A stretch of 14,401 bases of DNA from Parcubacteria group bacterium CG11_big_fil_rev_8_21_14_0_20_39_14 (GCA_002787255.1 PCWD01000001.1:3329-17729); one strand, 5' to 3'; positions 1 through 6,257 are shown, numbered from the stretch's first letter. Notes: a model not told the origin generated them from the sequence alone. A program made the numbers and translations.

Positions 1-22
1 AAACGGGTTTCGTTTTGGGCTC

Positions 23-173
23 CTTTTGTATTGTAAGAGTGTTGAACAATTACTTTTCTAAGCGATTATAGCAATTAGAAGACGATTACAGCGATGAAAA
101 TAAGTAGAAAAATATCGCTGTAATCTTAAATAATCGTTGTAATCATAATTATTCAACAGTCTCATTATACAAG
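23..173. repeat. Large imperfect palindromic repeat
   Basis: The two halves are inverted copies around an A-rich centre near 105-115. The left half carries gattacagcgat (94-105) and gtgttgaacaatta; the right half carries atcgctgtaatc (113-124) and aattattcaacag. The outer ends (tgta near 27, taca near 168-171) also match. Mismatches and small indels are spread along the arms. It is non-coding and ends just before the promoter of the first gene. It could be a MITE-like repeat or a transcript-end hairpin of an upstream gene. Confidence 0.7.
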
Positions 174-181
174 ATTGAGTG

Positions 182-209
182 TTGATTTATTTTTGCAATA
201 TATTATAAT
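182..209 (+). promoter_or_regulatory. Sigma70-type promoter of the metallopeptidase gene
   Basis: TTGATT at 182-187 and a perfect TATAAT at 204-209 are separated by 16 bases. The expected start near 216 gives a leader of about 30 bases, which holds GGAG at 238-241 six bases before the GTG start. Confidence 0.6.
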
Positions 210-247
210 AAAATAAGCTGTTTTGAAATCTTATGCGGGAGTAAAAC

Positions 248-1381
248 GTGGCAGAACCCCTAAACCCGGAAGAGCTTATCAAAAAAGTCGTTGAAGGAAT
301 CGGAAAGAAATATAATTTAAGCGAAGAAGAAGTAAAACTACTGGAGCGTATTTCCCCTGTTTTTTTAAAAGCATTCGTTGATATTGCGGAGCAGAAAATT
401 AGAAAATCGAATGAACAAAAAGAAATTGAGCAAGAGAAAGCTCATTTCCGAAAACCCCTTTCTTATCTAGATGAACCCGGTGAGATAAAAGAAGGAATAA
501 GATTTTACCCATTTTTAGCGAAGGTGAGAGAGTTAGAGGAAAAGATTATTGGAATTAAGCCCGGAGAATGTGAGATAAGGGAATATTATTCGGGTAAAAA
601 ATGTCTTTTTGATGCTCTTGTAGCCACCAATGAAGAATTAGAAATGTGGCTTTTGTTTGTAAGGGTTAAGAAGGAAATCAGGGCTAATTTCTCGTTAAAG
701 AAAAGCTTGTTGGCCATACCGTTGCTGCCCCTAATTTTTCCTTTAATGATTATTCTTTCTCTCCGGCAGCGGATTTTGTTGACAGAATTATCTAAAATGA
801 TTCTCGGTCAGCACGATTCGCTAAGACAAACTTCATTTTCTTCAGGAGAGATTAGGGTGGTTATTCCCAATATCCAAAAAATTGCTGAAGATACGGATTG
901 CCGGGTAGAAGATTTGGAAAGATTTGTTATTATCCATGAAGAAGTTCATAACTTACAAGCATCTAATTTTTCTCTCCGGCAAAAAAGAAAAGAATTGGCG
1001 GCAAGGTTTTTAAAAGATATTGTTTCCATGATTTCGACGGGAAAAAATACGGGAAGAATTAATCATACCAAGGACGAATTAGAAGCGCTGATGACTGCAA
1101 TTGAGGGACATGCCGAGTTCTTTTCCAAAAAGATAGCCGAAGTTCTTTTACCGGATTTTAAGTTTAGAAGAAGAACCTTTGGTTTGTTAAGAAACATAAA
1201 AAATAGAATTTTGGGATTAAGCCAAAAGCGATACTCGGATGGCGCTAAGTTTATCGAATATCTTTATTTACGGGGAGGAAGTTCTTTAGCAAATCTTCCT
1301 TTAAAGATAAATCCCATTTCTCTTGAAGAGATAAAAAATCCAGAAGAATATTTGAAAAGGATTAGTCCAAAAGCAGGTTGA
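248..1381 (+). CDS. Zincin-like HEXXH metallopeptidase (DUF2342/zincin_2-like)
   Basis: A 377-residue protein with the zinc-peptidase signature HEEVH at residues 230-234. It is preceded by LGQHD (186-190) and VVIPN (204-208) and followed by a glutamate in EGHAEFF (286-292) that may be the third zinc ligand. This order (LGQYD-like, V.PN, HExxH, EGHAE) matches the zincin_2/DUF2342 group best known from actinobacteria; the match is from memory. A hydrophobic stretch at about 153-171 may be a membrane helix or a buried helix. No signal peptide is seen. The GTG start is supported by GGAG six bases upstream and a promoter at 182-209. It is monocistronic, with a terminator over its stop codon. Substrate unknown; catalysis is inferred from the motif only. 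Confidence 0.85.
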   Translation: MAEPLNPEELIKKVVEGIGKKYNLSEEEVKLLERISPVFLKAFVDIAEQKIRKSNEQKEIEQEKAHFRKPLSYLDEPGEIKEGIRFYPFLAKVRELEEKIIGIKPGECEIREYYSGKKCLFDALVATNEELEMWLLFVRVKKEIRANFSLKKSLLAIPLLPLIFPLMIILSLRQRILLTELSKMILGQHDSLRQTSFSSGEIRVVIPNIQKIAEDTDCRVEDLERFVIIHEEVHNLQASNFSLRQKRKELAARFLKDIVSMISTGKNTGRINHTKDELEALMTAIEGHAEFFSKKIAEVLLPDFKFRRRTFGLLRNIKNRILGLSQKRYSDGAKFIEYLYLRGGSSLANLPLKINPISLEEIKNPEEYLKRISPKAG

Positions 1382-1395
1382 CCACCTGCTTTTTT
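1371..1395 (+). terminator. Rho-independent terminator after the metallopeptidase gene
   Basis: An 8-bp stem (aagcaggt with acctgctt), a 5-base loop and a run of T to 1395. The stem overlaps the last codons and the TGA stop. Confidence 0.85.
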
Positions 1396-1435
1396 GTAAG
1401 CTTGAAAACGAATCTGATTTTGTACAACTAAGGTA

Positions 1436-1463
1436 TTGACATTTGTTTTTGGGGTATTAAAAT
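1436..1463 (+). promoter_or_regulatory. Promoter of the secE-nusG-rplK operon
   Basis: Consensus TTGACA at 1436-1441 and TAAAAT at 1458-1463, 16 bases apart. It is the best sigma70-like site in the 330-base gene-free stretch before secE. The leader would be about 240 bases and is rich in hairpins. Confidence 0.65.
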
Positions 1464-1473
1464 AGAAATTGAA

Positions 1474-1492
1474 GCCCCGTGGGGCGTTTTTT
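1474..1492 (+). terminator. Small GC hairpin plus T-run right after the promoter
   Basis: gcccc and ggggc flank a tiny loop and are followed by gtttttt. It lies only a few bases after the predicted transcription start, so it could be an attenuator-like element or a chance hairpin of the local CCCCGC repeat family. Confidence 0.4.
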
Positions 1493-1504
1493 AAACACAA
1501 ATTA

Positions 1505-1558
1505 AACACGAATTAAAAACGAACTTGACACCAATAACACGAATTAAACCCGTGTTAT
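1505..1558. repeat. 13-bp direct repeats and hairpin in the secE leader
   Basis: aacacgaattaaa occurs at 1505-1517 and 1536-1548. The second copy lies within a perfect 8-bp stem (ataacacg at 1534-1541, cgtgttat at 1551-1558). Non-coding; function not known. Confidence 0.6.
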
Positions 1559-1576
1559 CTGGGGTAAAGTTTGTAA

Positions 1577-1695
1577 TAAACCCCGCATCGCTTCTGGCAG
1601 GCATTTAGAATACAAAAAGTAAAAAGCCGCGAGGCTCGCTTCGCCTTGATTAAACTTGTATTTTGGAAAAAGTTGGCTAGAAGTGGCGCGGGGTA
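1577..1695. repeat. Imperfect palindrome with CCCCGC/GCGGGG ends before secE
   Basis: Left arm accccgc, four bases, cttct (1580-1595); right arm agaag, four bases, gcggggt (1679-1694). Inner arms aatacaa (1609-1615) and ttgtatt (1656-1662) continue the symmetry, and the centre holds a gcgag/ctcgc hairpin. The 330-base stretch 1382-1711 shows nothing beyond this, the preceding repeat, the promoter and the hairpins. The right arm shares gtggcgcggggt with the 5' end of tmk. Confidence 0.7.
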
Positions 1696-1711
1696 AATCC
1701 GTGTTAAATCC

Positions 1712-1906
1712 GTGGAAAAGATTTTCACAAAACTTATAATTTTTTTAAAGGAAGTTAAAGTTGAGCTGAAAAAAGTTAATTGGCCAACGAGGCAGGAGAC
1801 AATCAAATATTCTTTGATGGTTGTCGGCGCGTCCGCGGTTATAGCTTTCTTTTTGGGGGGATTGGATTTTTTATTTACCATAATTATTAATAGGTTTATT
1901 TTTTAA
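1712..1906 (+). CDS. secE: Preprotein translocase subunit SecE
   Basis: A 64-residue single-pass membrane protein, the usual short bacterial SecE length. The amphipathic N-terminal helix (FLKEVKVELKKVNWPTRQET, about residues 11-30) contains the signature VxWPxRxE. One transmembrane helix follows at about 34-58. SecE clamps the SecYEG channel in the cytoplasmic membrane. The start is GTG; no in-frame ATG gives a complete protein and no clear Shine-Dalgarno is present. It heads the usual secE-nusG-rplK order. The right end of the upstream palindrome lies about 17 bases before the start codon. Confidence 0.93.
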   Translation: MEKIFTKLIIFLKEVKVELKKVNWPTRQETIKYSLMVVGASAVIAFFLGGLDFLFTIIINRFIF

Positions 1907-1923
1907 AGGACTTTGTTAGCGAC

Positions 1924-2019
1924 CCCATTAGATAATTATCTAACGTGGTGCGCAATTTTCTAACAGCTCAGCTGTATTCTCTCGCCTTGTTCGAGATTTG
2001 CTTCGCTGAGAAAATTGGC
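1924..2019. repeat. Palindromic sequences between secE and nusG
   Basis: A perfect 16-bp palindrome, ttagataattatctaa, lies at 1928-1943, with a related copy at 14202-14221. A second inverted pair, caattttct (1953-1961) and agaaaattg (2009-2017), encloses cagctcagctg and a tcgcc/ttcg-rich centre. The block is open in the nusG frame from a GTG at 1945, but its 25 codons do not resemble a NusG N-terminus. Confidence 0.55.
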
Positions 2020-2565
2020 ATGCCCAGACAAGAAATACAACAAGGAAGAAATTGGTACGCCATCCACACTTATTCCGGTTATGAAGACGCTGTTTCCAGA
2101 AATCTAAAACAACGGATTGAGTCTTTGGGTATGGAAAATAAAATTTTTAATGTTATTGTTCCAAAAGAGAAAAAAATTAAAATAAAAAGAGGGAAAAAAG
2201 AGATAAGAGAGGAGAAAATTTTTCCGGGCTATGTTCTGGTTGAAATGATTGTTACCGATGATTCCTGGTATGTGGTTAGAAATACCCCCAGAGTCACGGG
2301 TTTTATTGGAGCCGGAACCACTCCTGTTCCCTTGTCCAAAGAAGAGATTGAAAATCTTCAGAAAAGAATGAGAATTGAAGAACCAGAGTATAAAATTGAT
2401 GTTGAGGTTGGCGAGCCGGTGAAAATCACCGACGGGCCATTTAAAGATTTTGAAGGAAAAGTTTCCGAGATTGACAGCGAAAAAGGCAAGGTAAAGGTAT
2501 TGGTGAGTATATTTGGGAGAGAGACGCCGGTGGAATTGGACTTTTTACAAATCAAAAAACTATAA
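2020..2565 (+). CDS. nusG: Transcription termination/antitermination protein NusG
   Basis: A 181-residue protein from ATG 2020. The NGN domain begins with NWYAIHTYSGYE (about residues 10-21) and contains EKIFPGYVLVEM and VRNTPRVTGFIG. The KOW domain follows near the C-terminus (EPVKITDGPFKDFEGKV). NusG binds RNA polymerase and affects pausing, Rho termination and coupling to the ribosome. An in-frame GTG at 1945 would add 25 residues, but those come from a palindromic repeat, so the ATG giving the family's usual length was chosen. The Shine-Dalgarno is weak. It lies between secE and rplK as in most bacteria. Confidence 0.93.
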   Translation: MPRQEIQQGRNWYAIHTYSGYEDAVSRNLKQRIESLGMENKIFNVIVPKEKKIKIKRGKKEIREEKIFPGYVLVEMIVTDDSWYVVRNTPRVTGFIGAGTTPVPLSKEEIENLQKRMRIEEPEYKIDVEVGEPVKITDGPFKDFEGKVSEIDSEKGKVKVLVSIFGRETPVELDFLQIKKL

Positions 2566-2571
2566 AAGCAT

Positions 2572-2668
2572 ACACAAATATGTTTGCGAATATATGCGAA
2601 TAATTTGCGAAAAATTAATTGGAACCCTCGCATATTATTCGCAAACATTCGCATATTTATTAGTGTGT
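2572..2668. repeat. Imperfect palindrome between nusG and rplK
   Basis: The left half contains atgtttgcgaatatatgcgaataat and the right half its approximate inverse around cgcatattattcgcaaac, with outer ends acacaaata and tattagtgtgt. It fills the whole nusG-rplK spacer, so the rplK ribosome-binding region lies in or next to a long hairpin. The centre is ttaattgg. Confidence 0.75.
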
Positions 2669-2672
2669 TTTC

Positions 2673-3095
2673 ATGCCAAAGAAAATTAAAACACTTATTA
2701 AGTTGCAAATACCTGCCGGCCAGGCAACACCGGCTCCTCCGGTCGGTCCGGCCCTGGGTCAGCACGGTTTAAACATCGGAGAGTTTTGCGCTAAATTTAA
2801 CGATGCCACAAAAGAACAGCAGGGGAATATTATTCCGGTTGAACTCACGGTTTATGAAGACAGGACTTACGAATTTAAATTAAAAACTCCGCCGGCTTCC
2901 GATCTTCTGAAAAAAGCGGCCGGAATTGAAAAGGGGTCGGGTGAGCCGCATAAAAAGAAGCTCGGTAAAGTAACTAAAGAACAAATAAGAGAAATTGCCA
3001 AAAGGAAAATGGAAGACCTGAATGCTGATTCTCTTGAAGCGGCGGAAAAGATAATAGAAGGAACGGCAAGGTCAATGGGCATCACAATTGAATGA
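2673..3095 (+). CDS. rplK: 50S ribosomal protein uL11
   Basis: A 140-residue protein of normal uL11 length. The N-terminal domain carries the hallmark Gly/Pro segment PAGQATPAPPVGPALGQHG (about 15-33), followed by NIGEFCAKFN. The C-terminal rRNA-binding domain includes TPPASDLLKKAAG and ends with ARSMGITIE. uL11 forms the stalk base of the GTPase-associated centre. There is no evident Shine-Dalgarno before the ATG. The usual next gene, rplA (uL1), is absent here and replaced by a repeat and a dCMP deaminase gene. Confidence 0.96.
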   Translation: MPKKIKTLIKLQIPAGQATPAPPVGPALGQHGLNIGEFCAKFNDATKEQQGNIIPVELTVYEDRTYEFKLKTPPASDLLKKAAGIEKGSGEPHKKKLGKVTKEQIREIAKRKMEDLNADSLEAAEKIIEGTARSMGITIE

Positions 3096-3222
3096 GAAAT
3101 TCGAAATTCTAAATCCGAAATCCGAAACAAATCCCAAATTTCAAATGACAAACAATTTGGAATTTGGGAAATTAGAATTTAGATATTGTTTAGGATTTAG
3201 AAATTAGGATTTAAGATTTTAC
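3096..3222. repeat. Palindromic element of the aaattctaaatccgaaat family
   Basis: The left arm is built of gaaattc/aaatccgaaa/aaacaaatccc words; the right arm repeats them inverted (atttggaatttggg, ttgtttaggatttag, aattaggattt). The same words in the same order form the insert inside rnhB at 9781-9905. The element fills most of the 153-base rplK to dCMP-deaminase spacer and might end the rplK transcript. Confidence 0.75.
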
Positions 3223-3244
3223 AAAATTTTCTAAAGAAAATTTT
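3223..3244. promoter_or_regulatory. A/T hairpin just before the dCMP deaminase start
   Basis: aaaattttct and agaaaatttt form a 10-bp inverted repeat separated by two bases, ending four bases before the ATG at 3249. It could occlude the translation start or be a remnant of the preceding repeat. Confidence 0.4.
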
Positions 3245-3248
3245 ACTT

Positions 3249-3752
3249 ATGCGTCCTTCAAAAATTAAATACTATCTAAACGTTGCCAGAGAGGTTGCTT
3301 TACGTTCAGCCTGTTTTCGGTTTAAAGCAGGAGCAATAATCGTTAGGGATGACCAAATTATTTCCACCGGCTATATAGGCGCTCCCCGAAAAACAAAAGA
3401 TTGTTTTGAACATAAATTTTGTTTGAGAGACAAAATGAAAATTCCCCACGGTCAGAGATATGAACTTTGCCGCTCGGTGCACTGTGAGCAAAATGCCATT
3501 ATTAATGCCGCCAGAGCCGGTGTTTCGCTTTTGGGCGGAGATATGTTTATTTACGGAGAAAGACCTGCTGGCGAAAAAGTTGATGCTTTTCCGTGTTTTT
3601 GGTGCAAAAAGACCATTATTAACGCCGGACTTAACAGAGTAATTTGTTCCACAAAAGCCGATGGAGTGAAGATATTTAAAGTAGCAAACTGGATAAGGGA
3701 TTGGCAGAAAGGAGATATTCTTGATGATAGATACCAATACGGGAAAAATTAA
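3249..3752 (+). CDS. dCMP deaminase family protein
   Basis: A 167-residue zinc-dependent cytidine/deoxycytidylate deaminase fold. The zinc and proton-shuttle motif is HCE at 78-80 (usually HAE), followed by QNAI. The second zinc motif PCFWC is at 115-119. The region GYIGAPR (41-47) and the cysteine/histidine-rich segment up to ELCRSVH match ComEB-type dCMP deaminases. The reaction would be dCMP to dUMP, supplying the ThyX substrate. The next genes, tmk and thyX, support this role. The only oddity is Cys for Ala within the HAE motif, which leaves the catalytic residues intact. Nucleotide specificity is inferred from context. Confidence 0.9.
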   Translation: MRPSKIKYYLNVAREVALRSACFRFKAGAIIVRDDQIISTGYIGAPRKTKDCFEHKFCLRDKMKIPHGQRYELCRSVHCEQNAIINAARAGVSLLGGDMFIYGERPAGEKVDAFPCFWCKKTIINAGLNRVICSTKADGVKIFKVANWIRDWQKGDILDDRYQYGKN

Positions 3753-3770
3753 AAACATTAAATGTTTTTA
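3751..3770 (+). terminator. Weak A/T hairpin after the dCMP deaminase gene
   Basis: aaaaacat and atgttttt pair around a 3-base loop, giving a weak U-ending hairpin overlapping the stop codon. Termination may be partial. Confidence 0.35.
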
Positions 3771-3815
3771 TTTGCCGATTTTCTTTTATGCAAAAAAATT
3801 CTTATTGAGGAAAAC

Positions 3816-3850
3816 CCAGCACCAGTCCCGCCACGGCGGGACGGTGCCGG
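3816..3850. repeat. GC-rich hairpin containing tcccgccacggcggga
   Basis: ccagcaccagtcccgc pairs with gcgggacggtgccgg with one bulged base. The 16-bp core at 3826-3841 recurs with small changes at 6268-6283 and in tandem at 7538-7569 (consensus tcccgcYacRgcggga). It lies in the 121-base spacer before tmk. Confidence 0.75.
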
Positions 3851-3873
3851 ACTAGTCCCGCACCCCAAATAAA

Positions 3874-4569
3874 ATGGAGAATCAAGCCAAAAAGAAAAAT
3901 TGGTTTGTCGCTGTAAATGGTAAATCAATCTTACCCCGTCTAGGTGGCGCGGGGTTTATCGTCTTTGAGGGGTTGGATGGTTCGGGTCAGTCAACCCAGG
4001 CAGCAAAATTGGTTGAATATTTAAACAGACCCTCTAAAAAATTTAAACTTGGTCGTCCCGAAGCCCATTTGACAAAGGAGCCGACAAATAATTTAATCGG
4101 CGGACTTATCCGAGGGCAACTGACCCGTAATTGGAAAACCGGCCCGGAATGCCTGCAGCTTCTTTTTGCTGCTGACAGAGCCCACCATTTGGAAAAGGAA
4201 ATTATGCCCCTGCTTGAAAGGGAAGTCATTGTTGTTTCTGACCGATATTTCTTTTCAACCATTGCTTACGGCTCTTTGGAAATTTCCGATTGGCAGTGGC
4301 TGAAAGACATAAACAGACATTTCCCTTTGCCGGACCTCTCTATTTTTCTTAAAGCTTCACCAAAAATTTGTTTGGAAAGAATCAAGCAAAACAGGTTTGA
4401 AATGGAATTATTTGAAAAAGAAGAAGCCTTAGCCAAAATTTGGCAGGGCTATGAAAGACTTGCCAAAGAATTTGAAAATGTTCATATTATAGACGGCGAA
4501 AGAACAATTGAGGAAATCTTTGACGAAATCAAAAAAATAGTTTATGCTAAATTTAACTTAGGCAAATAA
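3874..4569 (+). CDS. tmk: Thymidylate kinase (dTMP kinase)
   Basis: A 231-residue P-loop kinase making dTDP from dTMP. The phosphate-binding loop is FEGLDGSGQSTQ (31-42). The DRY motif occurs in VSDRYFFSTIAYG, and a KEPTNN segment corresponds to the usual REPG region. The LID-like region lies in RIKQNRFEMELFEKEE. Two oddities: the Walker A lysine position holds Gln39, and residues 18-27 are a 30-base hairpin-coded insert between an otherwise normal N-terminus (VNGK, then FIVFEGLDG). The ATG at 3874 has no Shine-Dalgarno, but no better start lies ahead of the P-loop. It ends 22 bases before thyX. Confidence 0.92.
   Translation: MENQAKKKNWFVAVNGKSILPRLGGAGFIVFEGLDGSGQSTQAAKLVEYLNRPSKKFKLGRPEAHLTKEPTNNLIGGLIRGQLTRNWKTGPECLQLLFAADRAHHLEKEIMPLLEREVIVVSDRYFFSTIAYGSLEISDWQWLKDINRHFPLPDLSIFLKASPKICLERIKQNRFEMELFEKEEALAKIWQGYERLAKEFENVHIIDGERTIEEIFDEIKKIVYAKFNLGK
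3925..3957. repeat. In-frame hairpin insert at the 5' end of tmk
   Basis: accccg (3933-3938) pairs with cggggt (3950-3955). The block encodes residues 18-27 and breaks the ordinary GK-FIVFEGLDG junction. It shares the 12-mer gtggcgcggggt (3944-3955) with the repeat before secE (1683-1694), which marks it as a member of the dispersed CCCCG/CGGGG hairpin family. Confidence 0.5.
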
Positions 4570-4591
4570 AGTTCTTTGAGAGGTGAGAAAT

Positions 4592-5365
4592 ATGGCGGAA
4601 AAAAAATTAAATGTGATACTCTTGAGGCACACCAATAACTCCGAAGAGTTAGTGGCGCTGGCGGCTAAACTTTGTTATAGTCCGGCGACTATTGAGGATT
4701 TAAAGAAAAAAATTGAAAGCCAGGATCAGGTAAAATTTATTGAAAAGCTTGCTGAGATGGGTCATCACAGTCCCTTAGAGCATGCTTATTTTACTTTTGG
4801 GGTTGAAGGAATTTCCAGGGCCTGCAGTCATCAATTGGTCAGGCACAGGATTGCTTCTTATTCCCAGCAGAGTCAGAGATATGTTGACGAGCATAGCGGA
4901 AAGCACGGCGGAGTTTTTGATTATATTATTCCGCCAAGCATTGTTAAGTGCGGGCTAAAAGAAAAATTTGAAAAACTGATGGAAGATATTCAGGATAATT
5001 ACGATGAATTTTATTTGGCGATAAAGAAGGTGAAAGTTGAAGGAGAAAAAACCGCGGCCGAAGATGCTCGTTATGTTTTACCAAACGCCGCCGAAACGAA
5101 AATTATTATTACCATGAATGCCAGGGAATTAATTGACAGTTTTTTTAAACTTCGAACTTGCCAGCGAGCCCAATGGGAAATTAGGGCGATGGCGACCGAA
5201 ATGTTAAAATTGGCCTTCGGGGTAGCCCCGAACCTTTTTAAAAATGCCGGGCCATCCTGTTTACAGGGGCCCTGTCCAGAAAAAAAGATGTGTTGCGGTA
5301 AGCTCAAAGAAGTAAGAGCCGAATTTAAAAAGTTAAAGAAAGAAGTTCTTGCCAGCAAAAAATAA
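4592..5365 (+). CDS. thyX: FAD-dependent thymidylate synthase ThyX
   Basis: A 257-residue flavin-dependent synthase converting dUMP to dTMP with methylene-tetrahydrofolate and NADPH. The ThyX signature RHRIASYSQQSQR is at 84-96. The upstream GHHSPLEHAYFTF and the late RTCQRAQWEIR are typical of the family. The C-terminus carries a cysteine cluster (CLQGPCPEKKMCCGK), a tail seen in some ThyX proteins. ATG 4592 was preferred over the GTG at 4583 because AGGTGA lies five bases before it. It follows tmk by 22 bases, so the two are probably co-transcribed, and a strong terminator closes the unit. Confidence 0.95.
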   Translation: MAEKKLNVILLRHTNNSEELVALAAKLCYSPATIEDLKKKIESQDQVKFIEKLAEMGHHSPLEHAYFTFGVEGISRACSHQLVRHRIASYSQQSQRYVDEHSGKHGGVFDYIIPPSIVKCGLKEKFEKLMEDIQDNYDEFYLAIKKVKVEGEKTAAEDARYVLPNAAETKIIITMNARELIDSFFKLRTCQRAQWEIRAMATEMLKLAFGVAPNLFKNAGPSCLQGPCPEKKMCCGKLKEVRAEFKKLKKEVLASKK

Positions 5366-5387
5366 TTTTAAATAAATCATTCAAAAT

Positions 5388-5420
5388 AAAATCCCCGCAG
5401 TTAAATTACGGGGATTTTTT
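5388..5420 (+). terminator. Rho-independent terminator after thyX
   Basis: A 10-bp stem (aaaatccccg with cggggatttt), an 11-base loop and continued T residues to 5420. Confidence 0.9.
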
Positions 5421-5448
5421 GTAAAGTTTAAAGCGCCAGAAGCTTTAT

Positions 5449-5477
5449 TTGCTAATTTTGAAAAATTTTGTTAATTT
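5449..5477 (+). promoter_or_regulatory. Possible deoC promoter
   Basis: TTGCTA at 5449-5454 and TAATTT at 5472-5477, 17 bases apart. The start would fall near 5484, two bases from the ATG, implying a leaderless message. The -10 is weak, and TAGAAT at 5478-5483 is another candidate. Confidence 0.35.
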
Positions 5478-5485
5478 TAGAATAT

Positions 5486-6142
5486 ATGGAAATTACAAGA
5501 ATTATTGACTACACTAATTTAAAACCCGAGGCAACAGAAACCGACATTAAGAAACTTTGCCAGGAGGCAAAGGAATATGGTTTTCGGGCGGTATGTGTCA
5601 ACCCAATTTGGGTGCCATTTTGCGTTGATAAGCTTAAGGGGACCAGCACAAAAATTGCTTCCGTAATTGATTTTCCTTTGGGCGCCGGCGGAACCCAAAA
5701 CAGATTAAATCAGGTAAAAATCGCCAAAGAAACAGGGGCAAGCGAAATTGATATTGTGATGCCGTCTGGCCTTTTCAAATCAGGCAATTATCAAGCAGTT
5801 TTAGACGATTTGAAGGCTATTGTTGGAGTTGGTTTGCCGATCAAAGTGATTATTGAAACAGGTTTGCTGACTGACGAAGAAATAAAAAAAGCGTCAGGGA
5901 TCGTAAAGGAATCCGGCGCTTTTTGCGTAAAAACATCAACCGGTTTTATGGCCAATATAGATATTGATACAAAAGTTGGGCATGTTAGATTAATGCGTGA
6001 AGCCGTTGGGCCCGATTTTCAAATTAAAGCTGCTGGGGGAATTAAAACACTAAAAGATATTAAAAGATTGTTGGAGGCCGGAGCAAATATCATCGGGACA
6101 AGCGCTGGGGTGGAAATAATGAAAGAGATGAGAAATTCATAG
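5486..6142 (+). CDS. deoC: Deoxyribose-phosphate aldolase
   Basis: A 218-residue class I aldolase (TIM barrel), close to the usual 220. It interconverts 2-deoxyribose 5-phosphate with acetaldehyde and glyceraldehyde 3-phosphate. The Schiff-base lysine is Lys149 in VKTSTGF, and the second conserved lysine is Lys181 in IKAAGGI. The N-terminus IIDYTNLKP matches the family start. ATG 5486 was chosen over TTG 5468, which would add six atypical residues. There is no Shine-Dalgarno. It lies between terminators, so it is probably its own unit, but next to the deoxynucleotide genes it fits a salvage or carbon-recovery role. Confidence 0.95.
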   Translation: MEITRIIDYTNLKPEATETDIKKLCQEAKEYGFRAVCVNPIWVPFCVDKLKGTSTKIASVIDFPLGAGGTQNRLNQVKIAKETGASEIDIVMPSGLFKSGNYQAVLDDLKAIVGVGLPIKVIIETGLLTDEEIKKASGIVKESGAFCVKTSTGFMANIDIDTKVGHVRLMREAVGPDFQIKAAGGIKTLKDIKRLLEAGANIIGTSAGVEIMKEMRNS

Positions 6143-6173
6143 AAACCCCGAACTAATTCTTCACGGAGTTTAT

Positions 6174-6200
6174 CCCGCACCGAATTTATTCTGGTGCGGG
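6174..6200. repeat. GC hairpin downstream of deoC
   Basis: cccgcacc and ggtgcggg form an 8-bp stem with an 11-base loop. The flanks (aaccccg near 6145, gcggggtt near 6197) resemble the ends of the other CCCCGC-type repeats in this window. Confidence 0.6.
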
Positions 6201-6257
6201 GTTCAGAATGGTACGGGGCGAGCACCGGGTATAATGGTTGAACAACGGCTATGCTTG

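Noticed and set aside
1555..1881. 108-codon minus-strand ORF opposite secE
   Set aside because: Antisense to secE and the repeat before it; no recognisable features.
1945..2019. 25-residue N-terminal extension of NusG from a GTG start
   Set aside because: The extension is encoded by palindromic repeat DNA and does not resemble NusG; ATG 2020 gives the usual length.
2584..2772. 62-codon plus-strand ORF across the nusG-rplK spacer
   Set aside because: It is built from the palindromic repeat and overlaps rplK in another frame.
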